Numbered from the stretch's first letter, positions 1 to 5,898 are shown. The stretch is 5,985 bases of DNA from a bacterium (GCA_012523655.1 JAAYTV010000030.1:1-5985); one strand, 5' to 3'. Notes: generated by a model not told the origin, from the letters alone. Made by a program: numbers and translations.

Positions 1-1294
1 CGCCGCCTTTATGTTTCATCATCTTCATCATTTTTTTCATCATCTCAAACTGGCTCAGCAACCGGTTGATCTCCTGCACGGTCACGCCGCTGCCGGAAGC
101 AATGCGCTTGCGCCGGCTGCCGTTGATGATGGAAGGATTGGCGCGCTCAGCCAGAGTCATGGAATGGATCATCGCCTCCACCCGGATCAGCGCCCGTTCA
201 TCCACCTGCATGGATTTGAACGCCTTGTTGTGGGCGCCCGGCAACATGGCCAGAATATCCTGCAACGGTCCCATTTTTTTGACCTGCTGTAACTGCTCGA
301 GAAAATCTTCCAGATCAAATTCCTGACGACGGAGCCGTTTCTCCAGCCTGAGGGCCCGGTCGACGTTCACCGCCTCCTGGGCTTTTTCCACCAGCGACAC
401 CACATCGCCCATGCCTAAAATACGCGAAGCCATCCGGTCGGGATGAAAGGGCTCCAACTGGTCCAGCTTTTCACCCACACTGAGAAACTTGATGGGCTTT
501 TGCGTCACCGCCCGGATCGACAGCGCAGCGCCGCCGCGGGCATCGCCGTCCATCTTGGTCAACACCACACCGGAGAAATCCAGTTGCTGTAAAAAAGCCT
601 GAGCGGTGTTCACCGCGTCCTGCCCGGTCATTCCATCGACGACGAAAAGTATCTCCGTCGGATCCACCGTCTCTTTGACGCGTCGGACCTCCTGCATCAT
701 CTCATCGTCCACGTGCAGCCGCCCCGCGGTGTCAATGAGGATGGTGTCGAGCATATTCTTGCGCGCCTGTTCGATCGCATGCCGACAGATGGCCGGCACA
801 TCATGACCGGGCTCGCTGTAGGTTTGAATGTCCAGGCTCTTGCCGATCACCTGCAACTGCTGAATCGCCGCCGGCCGGTATACATCGGCCGCCACCAGCA
901 GAGGATTGCGTCCCTTTTTCCGCAGATGACGCGCCAGTTTGCCGGCCAACGTGGTCTTGCCGGAACCCTGCAAACCCACCAGCATGATCGCATTGGGCAA
1001 ACGCTTGGAAAAAAGAAGGGGAGCTTCTTTTTCACCCAGCAGCTTGCACAACTCATCATAGAGGATCTTGATCACCTGTTGGCCCGGCGTGATGCTCTTG
1101 AGCACCTCCTGGCCAACGGCGCGCTTTTCCACATCGGCGATGAACTGCCTGGCGATTTTGTAATTGACGTCGGCCTCCAACAGCACGCGTCGTACTTCAC
1201 GCAGCGCGTCGGAGATGTTGGCTTCAGTCAACCGGCCCTGGCCGCGTAATCGGCGGAGAACGGTTTCAAATTTTTCCGAAAGCTCTTGAAACAT
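1..1294 (-). CDS. ffh: Signal recognition particle protein Ffh (SRP54), C-terminus cut by window edge
   Basis: Ffh is the GTPase of the signal recognition particle. It binds 4.5S RNA and signal sequences of nascent membrane proteins and docks with FtsY. I translated the minus strand codon by codon from the ATG at 1294 and found 431 codons with no stop. In order there is the N-domain helical bundle (about residues 1-90), the P-loop GLQGSGKTT (107-115), DTAGR (188-192), TKMDGDARGG (246-255), and the methionine-rich M domain. The M domain carries the RNA-binding SRRKRIASGSG stretch and ends in Met/Lys repeats at the edge. Family members are about 440-460 residues, so only a short tail is missing. 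The ATG has only a weak Shine-Dalgarno (GGCAGG close to the start), but MFQELSEKF is a typical Ffh beginning. The gene follows a 139-bp gap and probably has its own promoter. The frame is intact with all GTPase motifs. Identity is very secure. Confidence 0.98.
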   Translation of the reverse strand, partial: MFQELSEKFETVLRRLRGQGRLTEANISDALREVRRVLLEADVNYKIARQFIADVEKRAVGQEVLKSITPGQQVIKILYDELCKLLGEKEAPLLFSKRLPNAIMLVGLQGSGKTTLAGKLARHLRKKGRNPLLVAADVYRPAAIQQLQVIGKSLDIQTYSEPGHDVPAICRHAIEQARKNMLDTILIDTAGRLHVDDEMMQEVRRVKETVDPTEILFVVDGMTGQDAVNTAQAFLQQLDFSGVVLTKMDGDARGGAALSIRAVTQKPIKFLSVGEKLDQLEPFHPDRMASRILGMGDVVSLVEKAQEAVNVDRALRLEKRLRRQEFDLEDFLEQLQQVKKMGPLQDILAMLPGAHNKAFKSMQVDERALIRVEAMIHSMTLAERANPSIINGSRRKRIASGSGVTVQEINRLLSQFEMMKKMMKMMKHKGG

Positions 1295-1372
1295 ACCTGC
1301 CGTAAATTACAAAATCATATAGCCTATTAAAGTAATAAAAAAACAAATTTTTTGCAAGCTGTTTTTAAAAAA
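1295..1372 (-). promoter_or_regulatory. AT-rich region upstream of ffh, probable promoter region
   Basis: This stretch is strikingly AT-rich compared with the genes on either side, as expected for a promoter-bearing gap. On the minus strand a TTGCAA (1357-1352) lies 17 bases from TACTTT (1334-1329), but the -10 match is poor. Other TA-rich hexamers such as TATGAT lie nearer the start codon. I cannot pick one promoter with confidence. The region simply supports ffh being transcribed at least partly on its own. Confidence 0.3.
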
Positions 1373-1385
1373 TAGGAGGCTGAAC

Positions 1386-1411
1386 GGCTGCCAGGGGCGC
1401 ACCCTGCAACC
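1386..1411 (-). terminator. Terminator-like hairpin after the HypE-like gene
   Basis: Read on the minus strand, GGTTGCAGGG (1411-1402) pairs with CCCT plus GCAGCC (1396-1386). The stem has about 10 base pairs, one bulged G and a five-base loop TGCGC. A run of six T follows, but 13 bases after the stem (1372-1367), so it is not a textbook intrinsic terminator. One position is a G-U wobble in minus-strand RNA but a C-A mismatch in plus-strand RNA. This favours a role in the minus-strand transcript. It begins 22 bases after the stop codon of the HypE-like gene and would separate that gene from ffh. Confidence 0.45.
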
Positions 1412-1433
1412 AGCGGCGGACAGGCTTGCTCAT

Positions 1434-2462
1434 TCAGGAAGGAAATATTTTGATGATTTCGTCGCGGGTGAACAAGGGCAATTTCTGTGTGGGGCCATCG
1501 TTCTGCAGAATGCCCACACCATGCTCTTCATCGAGCATGCAGCCGATTTCCGCGGCAAGAACGCCGATCTTTTCTAATGCAGATAAAATATTATTTACAC
1601 TGTCTTTGGGGCAAATAATCAACAAAGAACCCGATCCAATGCACCCCAAAGGATCGAGGCCGAAATGGTCGCACAGTAGTTTGCCCTCAGGCAGCAAAGG
1701 AATGGTCTCGTAACGGACCTCCAAGCCAAGATGAGCCGCACGGGCGATCTCATGCAGCGCAGTGGCCAGGCCCCCTTCGGTGACATCATGCAGGCTGTTC
1801 ACTGTCGCGGCTTTGACCGCTGCCTTGGCCGCGGGCCCGACGCTCAGTCCAGGCTGCTTGAGCAGCTCTCTGCATCGTTTGACAAAATCATCGGAAAACG
1901 CCCGGGCGATCTCGCGCTCTCTGGTGCGCCCCATGATTGCCGTGGCTTCGATGGGAATCGGGTTGGCCAGCAGAATGCTGTCGCCCCGGCGGATCATCGC
2001 CTTGTGCAGCAACCGCGCCTTCTCCACCTCGCCAAGCATCTGGCCGATGACGATGGGCCGGTCCAGTCCCATGGTCACTTCGGTGTGTCCGCCACAATAG
2101 ATGATCTTTTCCTGCTTGCAGGTTCGACTGATCTGCTGAAAGATTTCGTTCGCCAAAGAACGGGTGCTGGTCTTTTCAGGAAGAAGCACTGTGGCGAGGA
2201 ACCAACGGGGACGGCCGCCCATGCAATAAATATCATTGGCATTCACATGCACGGCATAATAGCCGATCTGATCGGTGACAAACGTCACCGGATCAGTTTT
2301 GGCAAGAAGAAAACGGTCGCCGATGTCGATGACCGTTGCGTCCTCCCCCACTCCGGAGCCGATCACCGTCGTTTCATCGGCGCCCGTGTATTGAGAGATC
2401 AGCTCATGGAGGAAATCAGGAGGCAGTTTGCCGGGAAACAGTTTGTTGAAATAAATTTTCAT
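1434..2462 (-). CDS. HypE-like / AIR synthase (PurM superfamily) protein of unknown substrate
   Basis: This 342-residue protein has the two-domain ATP-binding fold shared by PurM, ThiL, SelD and HypE. Recognisable motifs are GVGEDATVI (37-45), KTDPVT (55-60), the ThiL/HypE-like HVNANDIYCMGG (72-83), GGHTEVT (124-130), HDVTEGGLATAL (225-236), and the glycine-rich IGSGSLLI (275-282). These point to ATP-dependent activation of a small substrate. True HypE ends in a conserved cysteine (PRIC-type tail) that carries the carbamoyl/cyano group. This protein ends DEIIKIFPS with no cysteine, so it is probably a HypE paralogue rather than the hydrogenase cyanide-forming enzyme. It lacks the N-terminal Cys/Sec loop of SelD. 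No hyp or hydrogenase genes are visible. It starts only 27 bp after the TonB-like gene, with no clear Shine-Dalgarno, so it is probably co-transcribed with it. Superfamily call is firm; specific function is unknown. Confidence 0.88.
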   Translation of the reverse strand: MKIYFNKLFPGKLPPDFLHELISQYTGADETTVIGSGVGEDATVIDIGDRFLLAKTDPVTFVTDQIGYYAVHVNANDIYCMGGRPRWFLATVLLPEKTSTRSLANEIFQQISRTCKQEKIIYCGGHTEVTMGLDRPIVIGQMLGEVEKARLLHKAMIRRGDSILLANPIPIEATAIMGRTREREIARAFSDDFVKRCRELLKQPGLSVGPAAKAAVKAATVNSLHDVTEGGLATALHEIARAAHLGLEVRYETIPLLPEGKLLCDHFGLDPLGCIGSGSLLIICPKDSVNNILSALEKIGVLAAEIGCMLDEEHGVGILQNDGPTQKLPLFTRDEIIKIFPS

Positions 2463-2489
2463 AGATGCCGAAAACGAAGGGTTCCGGCG

Positions 2490-3608
2490 TTAATAACCAA
2501 AAGTATAGGACTGGCGAAAGATCTGTTCCGGCACGGTCGGATCGCCGTAGCCAAAGTCGTTCCATTGACGGATGCGCTGAAGAATGCACTCCTGCATCTC
2601 CTGATCGGGGATCGTGGTTTCGGTGACCTCCGCCCAGAGCACGCGGCCGTCCGGATCGATGGCGAAACGAACGGACAGTTTGCCTTTGACCTGAGGTTGC
2701 GTGCGCAGCAGCCGTTTATAGCAATCGATGATGGCCAAACGGTGGCCGTTGACCACGGCCTGAACATCGTGGGCAGTGCGAATGAGTCTGGCTTTCTCTT
2801 GCGCGGTTTTCGGGGCTGCGGGCTTTTGTTGGATATTGTCGCTGATGCGCTGGAATTGCGCGTTGCGATCGATGTCTTTGAATTTCACTTCAGCAGCCGG
2901 TTGCAGAGAGCCGAGCAGATCGTCCACCGACAGAGCGCGGCTCTGACGCCGTCCGCCGAGCACGCTTCTCTCACCGGCCCCGCCGGCTCCTCCGTCGCCA
3001 GCGCGACGGCCGGCGAAATGCCCCACTTTGGCACCATCCAGACCGGCCAGCACTTGTTCCAGCCGTTGCGACTCGGCGCTGGCTGCACCTTCCAGACCCG
3101 CCAGGTAATCCCCGGACACATATCCCGAGCCGGCGGTGAGCACACCGAGAAGGCCGACGCCGCTCACCTCCCCCTCCATGGCGCTCATCGTAGTCCCGCC
3201 ATAATAGCCACCGCCTCTCCCTCCGCGGCCGGCAGTACCCAAGGCCGACGAACCTGCTCGACCATAAGAAGCAGAGCCGCCGCCGTGTCGCGCTGTACCG
3301 CCGGATGCGACGGCCGCTTCGCCACCCTCAGCGGGTTGCTCGCGGCGATCCAGGGCCGGAACCATGGCCAACCTGCTTGATTCCATGGTCACCGGAGTCT
3401 CCCGGCTGAGAATGCGGGAGGCATAATGTTTCTGGAATTTAAGCGAAGGCGCGGGCATCTCAGGAGGCAGATGACGTAAGAGATAGAGCACAGTGACCAC
3501 CATAACGATCGCGGTCACAAGGATACTAACCAGCAGATCCTGGTCCAGACATTGAGAAAAACGTCGCCTGAACTCTCGAGGGAATCTATCTTGGATTGCC
3601 AGCTCCAT
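2490..3608 (-). CDS. TonB-like envelope protein with AgmX/PglI-type C-terminal domain
   Basis: This 372-residue protein has a basic cytoplasmic N-terminus (REFRRRF), one membrane helix (about 25-44) and a long periplasmic part. A low-complexity Gly-rich segment spans about 102-138, followed by a conserved-looking stretch (148-196) and a second Gly/Arg-rich patch. The C-terminal domain (about 280-372) has the AgmX/PglI or TonB_C-like pattern: DCYKRLLR, QVKGKLSVRFAIDPDGRV, QECILQRIRQW, and a final aromatic YTFGY. Cys296 and Cys341 sit at the two positions usually held by a cysteine pair in this family and could form a disulfide. Such proteins are thought to pass proton-motive energy from ExbB/ExbD-type motors to the outer membrane or to gliding/export machinery, but no exbB/exbD is in view. 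The ATG is supported by AAGG (3619-3616) seven bases upstream and by a good promoter. It probably heads an operon with the HypE-like gene. Confidence 0.85.
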   Translation of the reverse strand: MELAIQDRFPREFRRRFSQCLDQDLLVSILVTAIVMVVTVLYLLRHLPPEMPAPSLKFQKHYASRILSRETPVTMESSRLAMVPALDRREQPAEGGEAAVASGGTARHGGGSASYGRAGSSALGTAGRGGRGGGYYGGTTMSAMEGEVSGVGLLGVLTAGSGYVSGDYLAGLEGAASAESQRLEQVLAGLDGAKVGHFAGRRAGDGGAGGAGERSVLGGRRQSRALSVDDLLGSLQPAAEVKFKDIDRNAQFQRISDNIQQKPAAPKTAQEKARLIRTAHDVQAVVNGHRLAIIDCYKRLLRTQPQVKGKLSVRFAIDPDGRVLWAEVTETTIPDQEMQECILQRIRQWNDFGYGDPTVPEQIFRQSYTFGY

Positions 3609-3654
3609 ACTTTTGCCTTATTAGGGTTGCCTGACAGGTAATGCCTAGCACAAC

Positions 3655-3683
3655 AATGTAAATTTCAACACGTTAAAAGTCAA
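3655..3683 (-). promoter_or_regulatory. Sigma70-type promoter for the TonB-like gene
   Basis: On the minus strand TTGACT (3683-3678, 5 of 6 to the -35 consensus) is followed by exactly 17 bases and TACATT (3660-3655, 4 of 6 to the -10). Transcription would begin near 3648, giving a leader of about 40 bases before the ATG at 3608. The location in the 171-bp gap between two genes on the same strand suits a separate transcript for the TonB-like/HypE-like pair. Confidence 0.55.
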
Positions 3684-3716
3684 GCGATAATTTACTTCAT
3701 TCCCGCCGCGCCGGCT

Positions 3717-3730
3717 TCGCTGATCAGCGA
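3717..3730. repeat. Perfect 14-bp palindrome TCGCTGATCAGCGA
   Basis: The 14 bases read identically on both strands. It lies about 50 bp after the stop codon of the glycosidase-like gene and about 34 bp upstream of the -35 box of the TonB-like gene. As DNA it could be a regulator-binding site. As minus-strand RNA it could form a 5-bp stem with a GAUC loop, but no T-run follows, so it is not a normal intrinsic terminator. Function is unknown. Confidence 0.4.
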
Positions 3731-3779
3731 TAGGGGTTGAACGTCGATTGACGCTGCAGAAAGAACAAATGAAGCGCAT

Positions 3780-5384
3780 TCAATCCGCTGCGATGTTGCT
3801 GATCAGAACCAGGTCCAATCCAGAAAGCATAATCCGGCGCTCCTGCGTGCCAAAAACCAGTGTATAAGTTCTGCGCTCCTGCTCCAGGTTCCAGATTAAG
3901 ACCGTGCGCGCGCTGGGGTACCAGGCGCAGACCGCAGGCAGATCCTCACGGATATAGGGAACATCCTGACGCTGATCAAGACAACGGTGTTTAAAAGCGA
4001 ACAACGCCTGTAGATGATCGGCAAGAACCGGCCCGGGAAAAGCAGCCAGGCCTGCCTGTTCACGGGCGACAAAAACCGTCCCGGCGGAACGCAATTCTCC
4101 GTCGGCAACCGCGGCCGCATCATCATCAGCGAGAAAGGTCCAGCCGTCCTTTGCCGGAGCGTCGCAGACCTCAAAGGGCGTCCCTGTGGCGAGAAAGAGC
4201 GAGTTGGGATTGTCGTCGCCGATGAGACGGCTGTGTTCGCCCCAGTAATGCTTGAACGGGCCGCGCGCAACATGACCAGCCAATTTCTCGTGAATCGCCG
4301 CGTGTTTTTTCATAGCCGGCGCCAACAGCGCCCAATGTTCGGCCGGAAAGGGCGTGATGCCGGACATGAACATCGTGTTGCGTACATCGGACAACGTGGA
4401 GATCGCCAGTTTCGCAACCATGTTGGCGGCGGACAACCGGTCTGCCGGAAACGCCGTGGTCTCACTGTACGCCAGCTCCGGCTTTACATAGCGGCGATGA
4501 AACAGGCTGCTGAACAGCTCTTTGGTTTTGTTTTTCAGCTCATTGAAATGACGGTCATCGAACATCAATTCACCGACACGCAGCATGCACCCCTGGTAAT
4601 CGCTCAATCGAATGCCGGCTTTCTCAGCGCCCAGATACATCACCATGATGCCCAACTCCGCATCCGGTATCGCCGCCTGCTGCCGGCGGAAGCTGCCGGT
4701 CAGCTGATCGCAGGTCCAATTCAGCCAATCCCGCAACTGCGGCGAAAGCCGGCGCATCCGTACGCATTCCAGCAGCGTCTGCCAATCTGATTTTCCGTAG
4801 CCGTATTTTTGCAGAAACTCTTTTTGATGATCCGCGCAAAAGCAGCCGCCGATGACGCCGGGGCCGGTTGCCAGGCGGAAATCATCGTCGAGAAAAACGC
4901 GTTTGAATCCAGCCTGACGCAAACGGCGCAGAGCAGCGCAGTTTTGCTCCGTGGCCGGTGCATGCAGCGAGGTTCCGGAATAGAGGGAACCATCGGGTCG
5001 CACGGCCATGCGCCACGGCGATGCGGGCGCCAGCGGAAAATCGTCTGTGCCCGCGCCCAGAGAATCTCCGGGATGGCCCAGAGGAATATTGGCGACATGA
5101 CAGCCCATGCCGGCGTCCTCAATCTTTTTCTTCCAGGCGATGAGTCTGTCGATGGATGCGGGCCAGAATCCGTAGAAAAACCCGGCCAGCCAGATATCCG
5201 TAATGCCGGCGGAGCGATACAACCGCAGACGCTCAGGTTCCTGGTCCAGCACGAGCGGATTGGTGCACAGATGAAACGTGCGCATGGCTGTCTCCGATGT
5301 CCGGAGTGCAGCACATCGCATCAGGTTGACGGCGCAACCGGCTGTAACTGCCGATAAAAATTGTCGACGGGAAGGAGTAAGCAT
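3780..5384 (-). CDS. Tat-exported glycoside-hydrolase-like (TIM-barrel) protein
   Basis: This 534-residue protein opens with a twin-arginine export signal (SRRQFL, residues 5-10) and a short hydrophobic stretch. TAGC at 14-17 is only a marginal lipobox. The body looks like a sugar-active (beta/alpha) barrel. Strand-like segments include ITDIWLAGFFYGFWP (61-75), a substrate-loop-like GHPGDSLGAG (103-112), FKRVFLDDDF (160-169) directly before a Cys-X-Cys-X2-His motif (GGCFCADHQKEF, 179-190), LGIMVMYLG (244-252) and ELAYSETTAFP (303-313). The acidic residues D166-D168 and E308 are plausible catalytic candidates, but this is inference. A beta-rich C-terminal part (about 480-530) ends the protein. 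I do not recognise a numbered GH family. The ATG is supported by AGAGG (5394-5390) five bases upstream and by a promoter. The gene is monocistronic or loosely linked to the genes downstream. Tat signal is firm; enzyme class is tentative. Confidence 0.8.
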   Translation of the reverse strand: MLTPSRRQFLSAVTAGCAVNLMRCAALRTSETAMRTFHLCTNPLVLDQEPERLRLYRSAGITDIWLAGFFYGFWPASIDRLIAWKKKIEDAGMGCHVANIPLGHPGDSLGAGTDDFPLAPASPWRMAVRPDGSLYSGTSLHAPATEQNCAALRRLRQAGFKRVFLDDDFRLATGPGVIGGCFCADHQKEFLQKYGYGKSDWQTLLECVRMRRLSPQLRDWLNWTCDQLTGSFRRQQAAIPDAELGIMVMYLGAEKAGIRLSDYQGCMLRVGELMFDDRHFNELKNKTKELFSSLFHRRYVKPELAYSETTAFPADRLSAANMVAKLAISTLSDVRNTMFMSGITPFPAEHWALLAPAMKKHAAIHEKLAGHVARGPFKHYWGEHSRLIGDDNPNSLFLATGTPFEVCDAPAKDGWTFLADDDAAAVADGELRSAGTVFVAREQAGLAAFPGPVLADHLQALFAFKHRCLDQRQDVPYIREDLPAVCAWYPSARTVLIWNLEQERRTYTLVFGTQERRIMLSGLDLVLISNIAAD

Positions 5385-5418
5385 GCAAACCTCTGTAGCG
5401 ATTTTTCACGATTCTGTC

Positions 5419-5447
5419 ATTTTACCATTCCTTCATTTCGCATGCAA
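5419..5447 (-). promoter_or_regulatory. Sigma70-type promoter for the Tat-exported protein
   Basis: On the minus strand TTGCAT (5447-5442) is followed by 17 bases and TAAAAT (5424-5419, 5 of 6 to the -10). The start would be near 5412, leaving a leader of under 30 bases that contains the AGAGG ribosome binding site. The surrounding gap is AT-rich. Confidence 0.5.
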
Positions 5448-5466
5448 GAAAAAAATTAGAAAAATC

Positions 5467-5495
5467 TTGATTGTCTCTGATAATATTCATACAGT
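5467..5495 (+). promoter_or_regulatory. Candidate plus-strand promoter of the divergent region
   Basis: TTGATT (5467-5472) and TACAGT (5490-5495) are separated by 17 bases, each matching the consensus at 4 of 6 positions. It would drive the 50-codon ORF beginning at 5522 and lies back to back with the minus-strand promoter at 5419-5447. Nearby TAATAT is another possible -10 but has no matching -35. Confidence 0.33.
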
Positions 5496-5521
5496 AATTG
5501 GTTCACGCATCTGGAGGAAAG

Positions 5522-5674
5522 ATGAATACGAATAGGCTTTGGCTTTTCGGAATTCTAGTCCGCTGCCTCCCCTGCTCTCTCTTCTCGACGCAGATGCCCA
5601 CGCCTTATACTCCACTGAAACAAGTCGTTGGATTCCAATCAGGCGTGAACCGGATAGTGTTTACCTTTACATGA
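5522..5674 (+). CDS. Small 50-residue ORF with strong RBS; secreted/membrane peptide or gene remnant
   Basis: GGAGG (5513-5517) stands four bases before the ATG, the strongest Shine-Dalgarno in the window. The product begins MNTNRLWLFGILVRCLPCSL, which looks like a short signal or membrane segment with two cysteines. It continues with a polar, Pro/Thr-containing tail and ends in VFTFT before TGA (5672-5674). I recognise no family. The signal-like start with an abrupt stop, and a candidate promoter overlapping its last codons, would suit either a genuine small envelope peptide or the 5' stub of a larger decayed gene. No continuation in another frame was recognisable downstream. It is divergent from the Tat-exported protein gene. 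Confidence 0.35.
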   Translation: MNTNRLWLFGILVRCLPCSLFSTQMPTPYTPLKQVVGFQSGVNRIVFTFT

Positions 5675-5693
5675 TAAGTGCGTTATTTATAGA
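5666..5693 (+). promoter_or_regulatory. Candidate promoter for the Nramp transcript
   Basis: TTTACA (5666-5671, 5 of 6 to the -35) is followed by 16 bases and TATAGA (5688-5693, 4 of 6 to the -10). Transcription would start near 5700 and create a leader of about 200 bases before the Nramp ATG at 5899. It overlaps the last codons of the small ORF, so if used it would make that ORF a separate or vestigial unit. Confidence 0.4.
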
Positions 5694-5726
5694 GACGATA
5701 CAAAGAATCGCCGCAGAGTAAGTCCG

Positions 5727-5830
5727 TGCAAAAAGATGCAAAATTGAGCGGGGGCAGTCGACAGCCTGTTCGATCAGCACGATCGGAAAGAATCCCTCGC
5801 CGTAACAGCATCGACGAACCTGAGAGGCGC
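5727..5830 (+). promoter_or_regulatory. Structured 5' leader of the Nramp gene, candidate unrecognised riboswitch aptamer
   Basis: No protein-coding signal was found in this stretch, but it holds several pairings. GTCGA (5757-5761) pairs with TCGAC (5811-5815) and CTGTT (5766-5770) with AACAG (5804-5808), forming one long-range helix with a small internal loop. Inside it CGATC (5771-5775) and GATCG (5781-5785) form a hairpin with loop AGCAC. GCGGGG (5748-5753), just 5' of the helix, can pair with CCC and CGC of 5794-5800 (one bulged T), which would be a pseudoknot. A 4-bp hairpin (TGCA 5727-5730 and 5737-5740) precedes it. I could not match the conserved cores I remember for TPP, cobalamin, FMN, SAM-I, glycine, Mg, yybP-ykoY Mn, NiCo or ykkC RNAs. 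A role in metal control of the downstream transporter is inference from position and fold, assessed by eye only. Confidence 0.4.
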
Positions 5831-5862
5831 CCTCGTCGCAGAAGATGAGGTTTAGCTGATTT
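5831..5862 (+). terminator. Possible conditional terminator in the Nramp leader
   Basis: CCTCGTC (5831-5837) pairs with GATGAGG (5844-5850) as a 7-bp stem (one G-U) with loop GCAGAA, followed by the imperfect T-rich TTTAGCTGATTT. The 5' arm can instead pair as TCGTCG (5833-5838) with CGACGA (5812-5817), which would melt this hairpin. The T-tract is weak, so termination efficiency is uncertain and the hairpin may act in another way. Confidence 0.33.
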
Positions 5863-5898
5863 CAATTGTTAATCCGGCGTAAAAAATGAGGCAAGAGC

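Noticed and set aside
11..60. Repeated CAT/TTT triplets at the left edge as a possible microsatellite
   Set aside because: On the minus strand these encode the Met/Lys-rich end of the Ffh M domain, a normal feature of this protein.
713..1249. A 178-codon plus-strand frame opposite ffh
   Set aside because: It is antisense to a highly conserved gene with all GTPase motifs; no independent coding evidence.
1731..3380. A 549-codon open frame on the plus strand running antisense through the HypE-like and TonB-like genes
   Set aside because: It is antisense to two well-supported genes and spans the gap between them. Its translation is rich in His/Arg/Gly without recognisable domains. It is best explained as a shadow of GC-rich codon usage.
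4014..4790. A 258-codon plus-strand frame opposite the Tat-exported protein
   Set aside because: It has no ribosome binding site or recognisable motif, and the opposite strand encodes a coherent protein with Tat signal and barrel-like segments.
5748..5815. HDV-like self-cleaving ribozyme, suggested by the nested pseudoknot order of helices
   Set aside because: An eight-base spacer (5786-5793) separates the P3-like and P1-like return strands, which abut in HDV-like ribozymes. There is also no P4 helix or recognisable catalytic C segment.
5812..5834. Resemblance of GAACCTGAGAGG to TPP or ykkC riboswitch cores
   Set aside because: Only short strings match (AACCTGA, CTGAGAG). The remaining conserved blocks of those classes are absent from the leader.
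5683..5865. A 60-codon minus-strand frame across the Nramp leader
   Set aside because: Its sequence is Arg/Leu-rich low-information, without a convincing ribosome binding site, and lies in a region better explained as an RNA leader.
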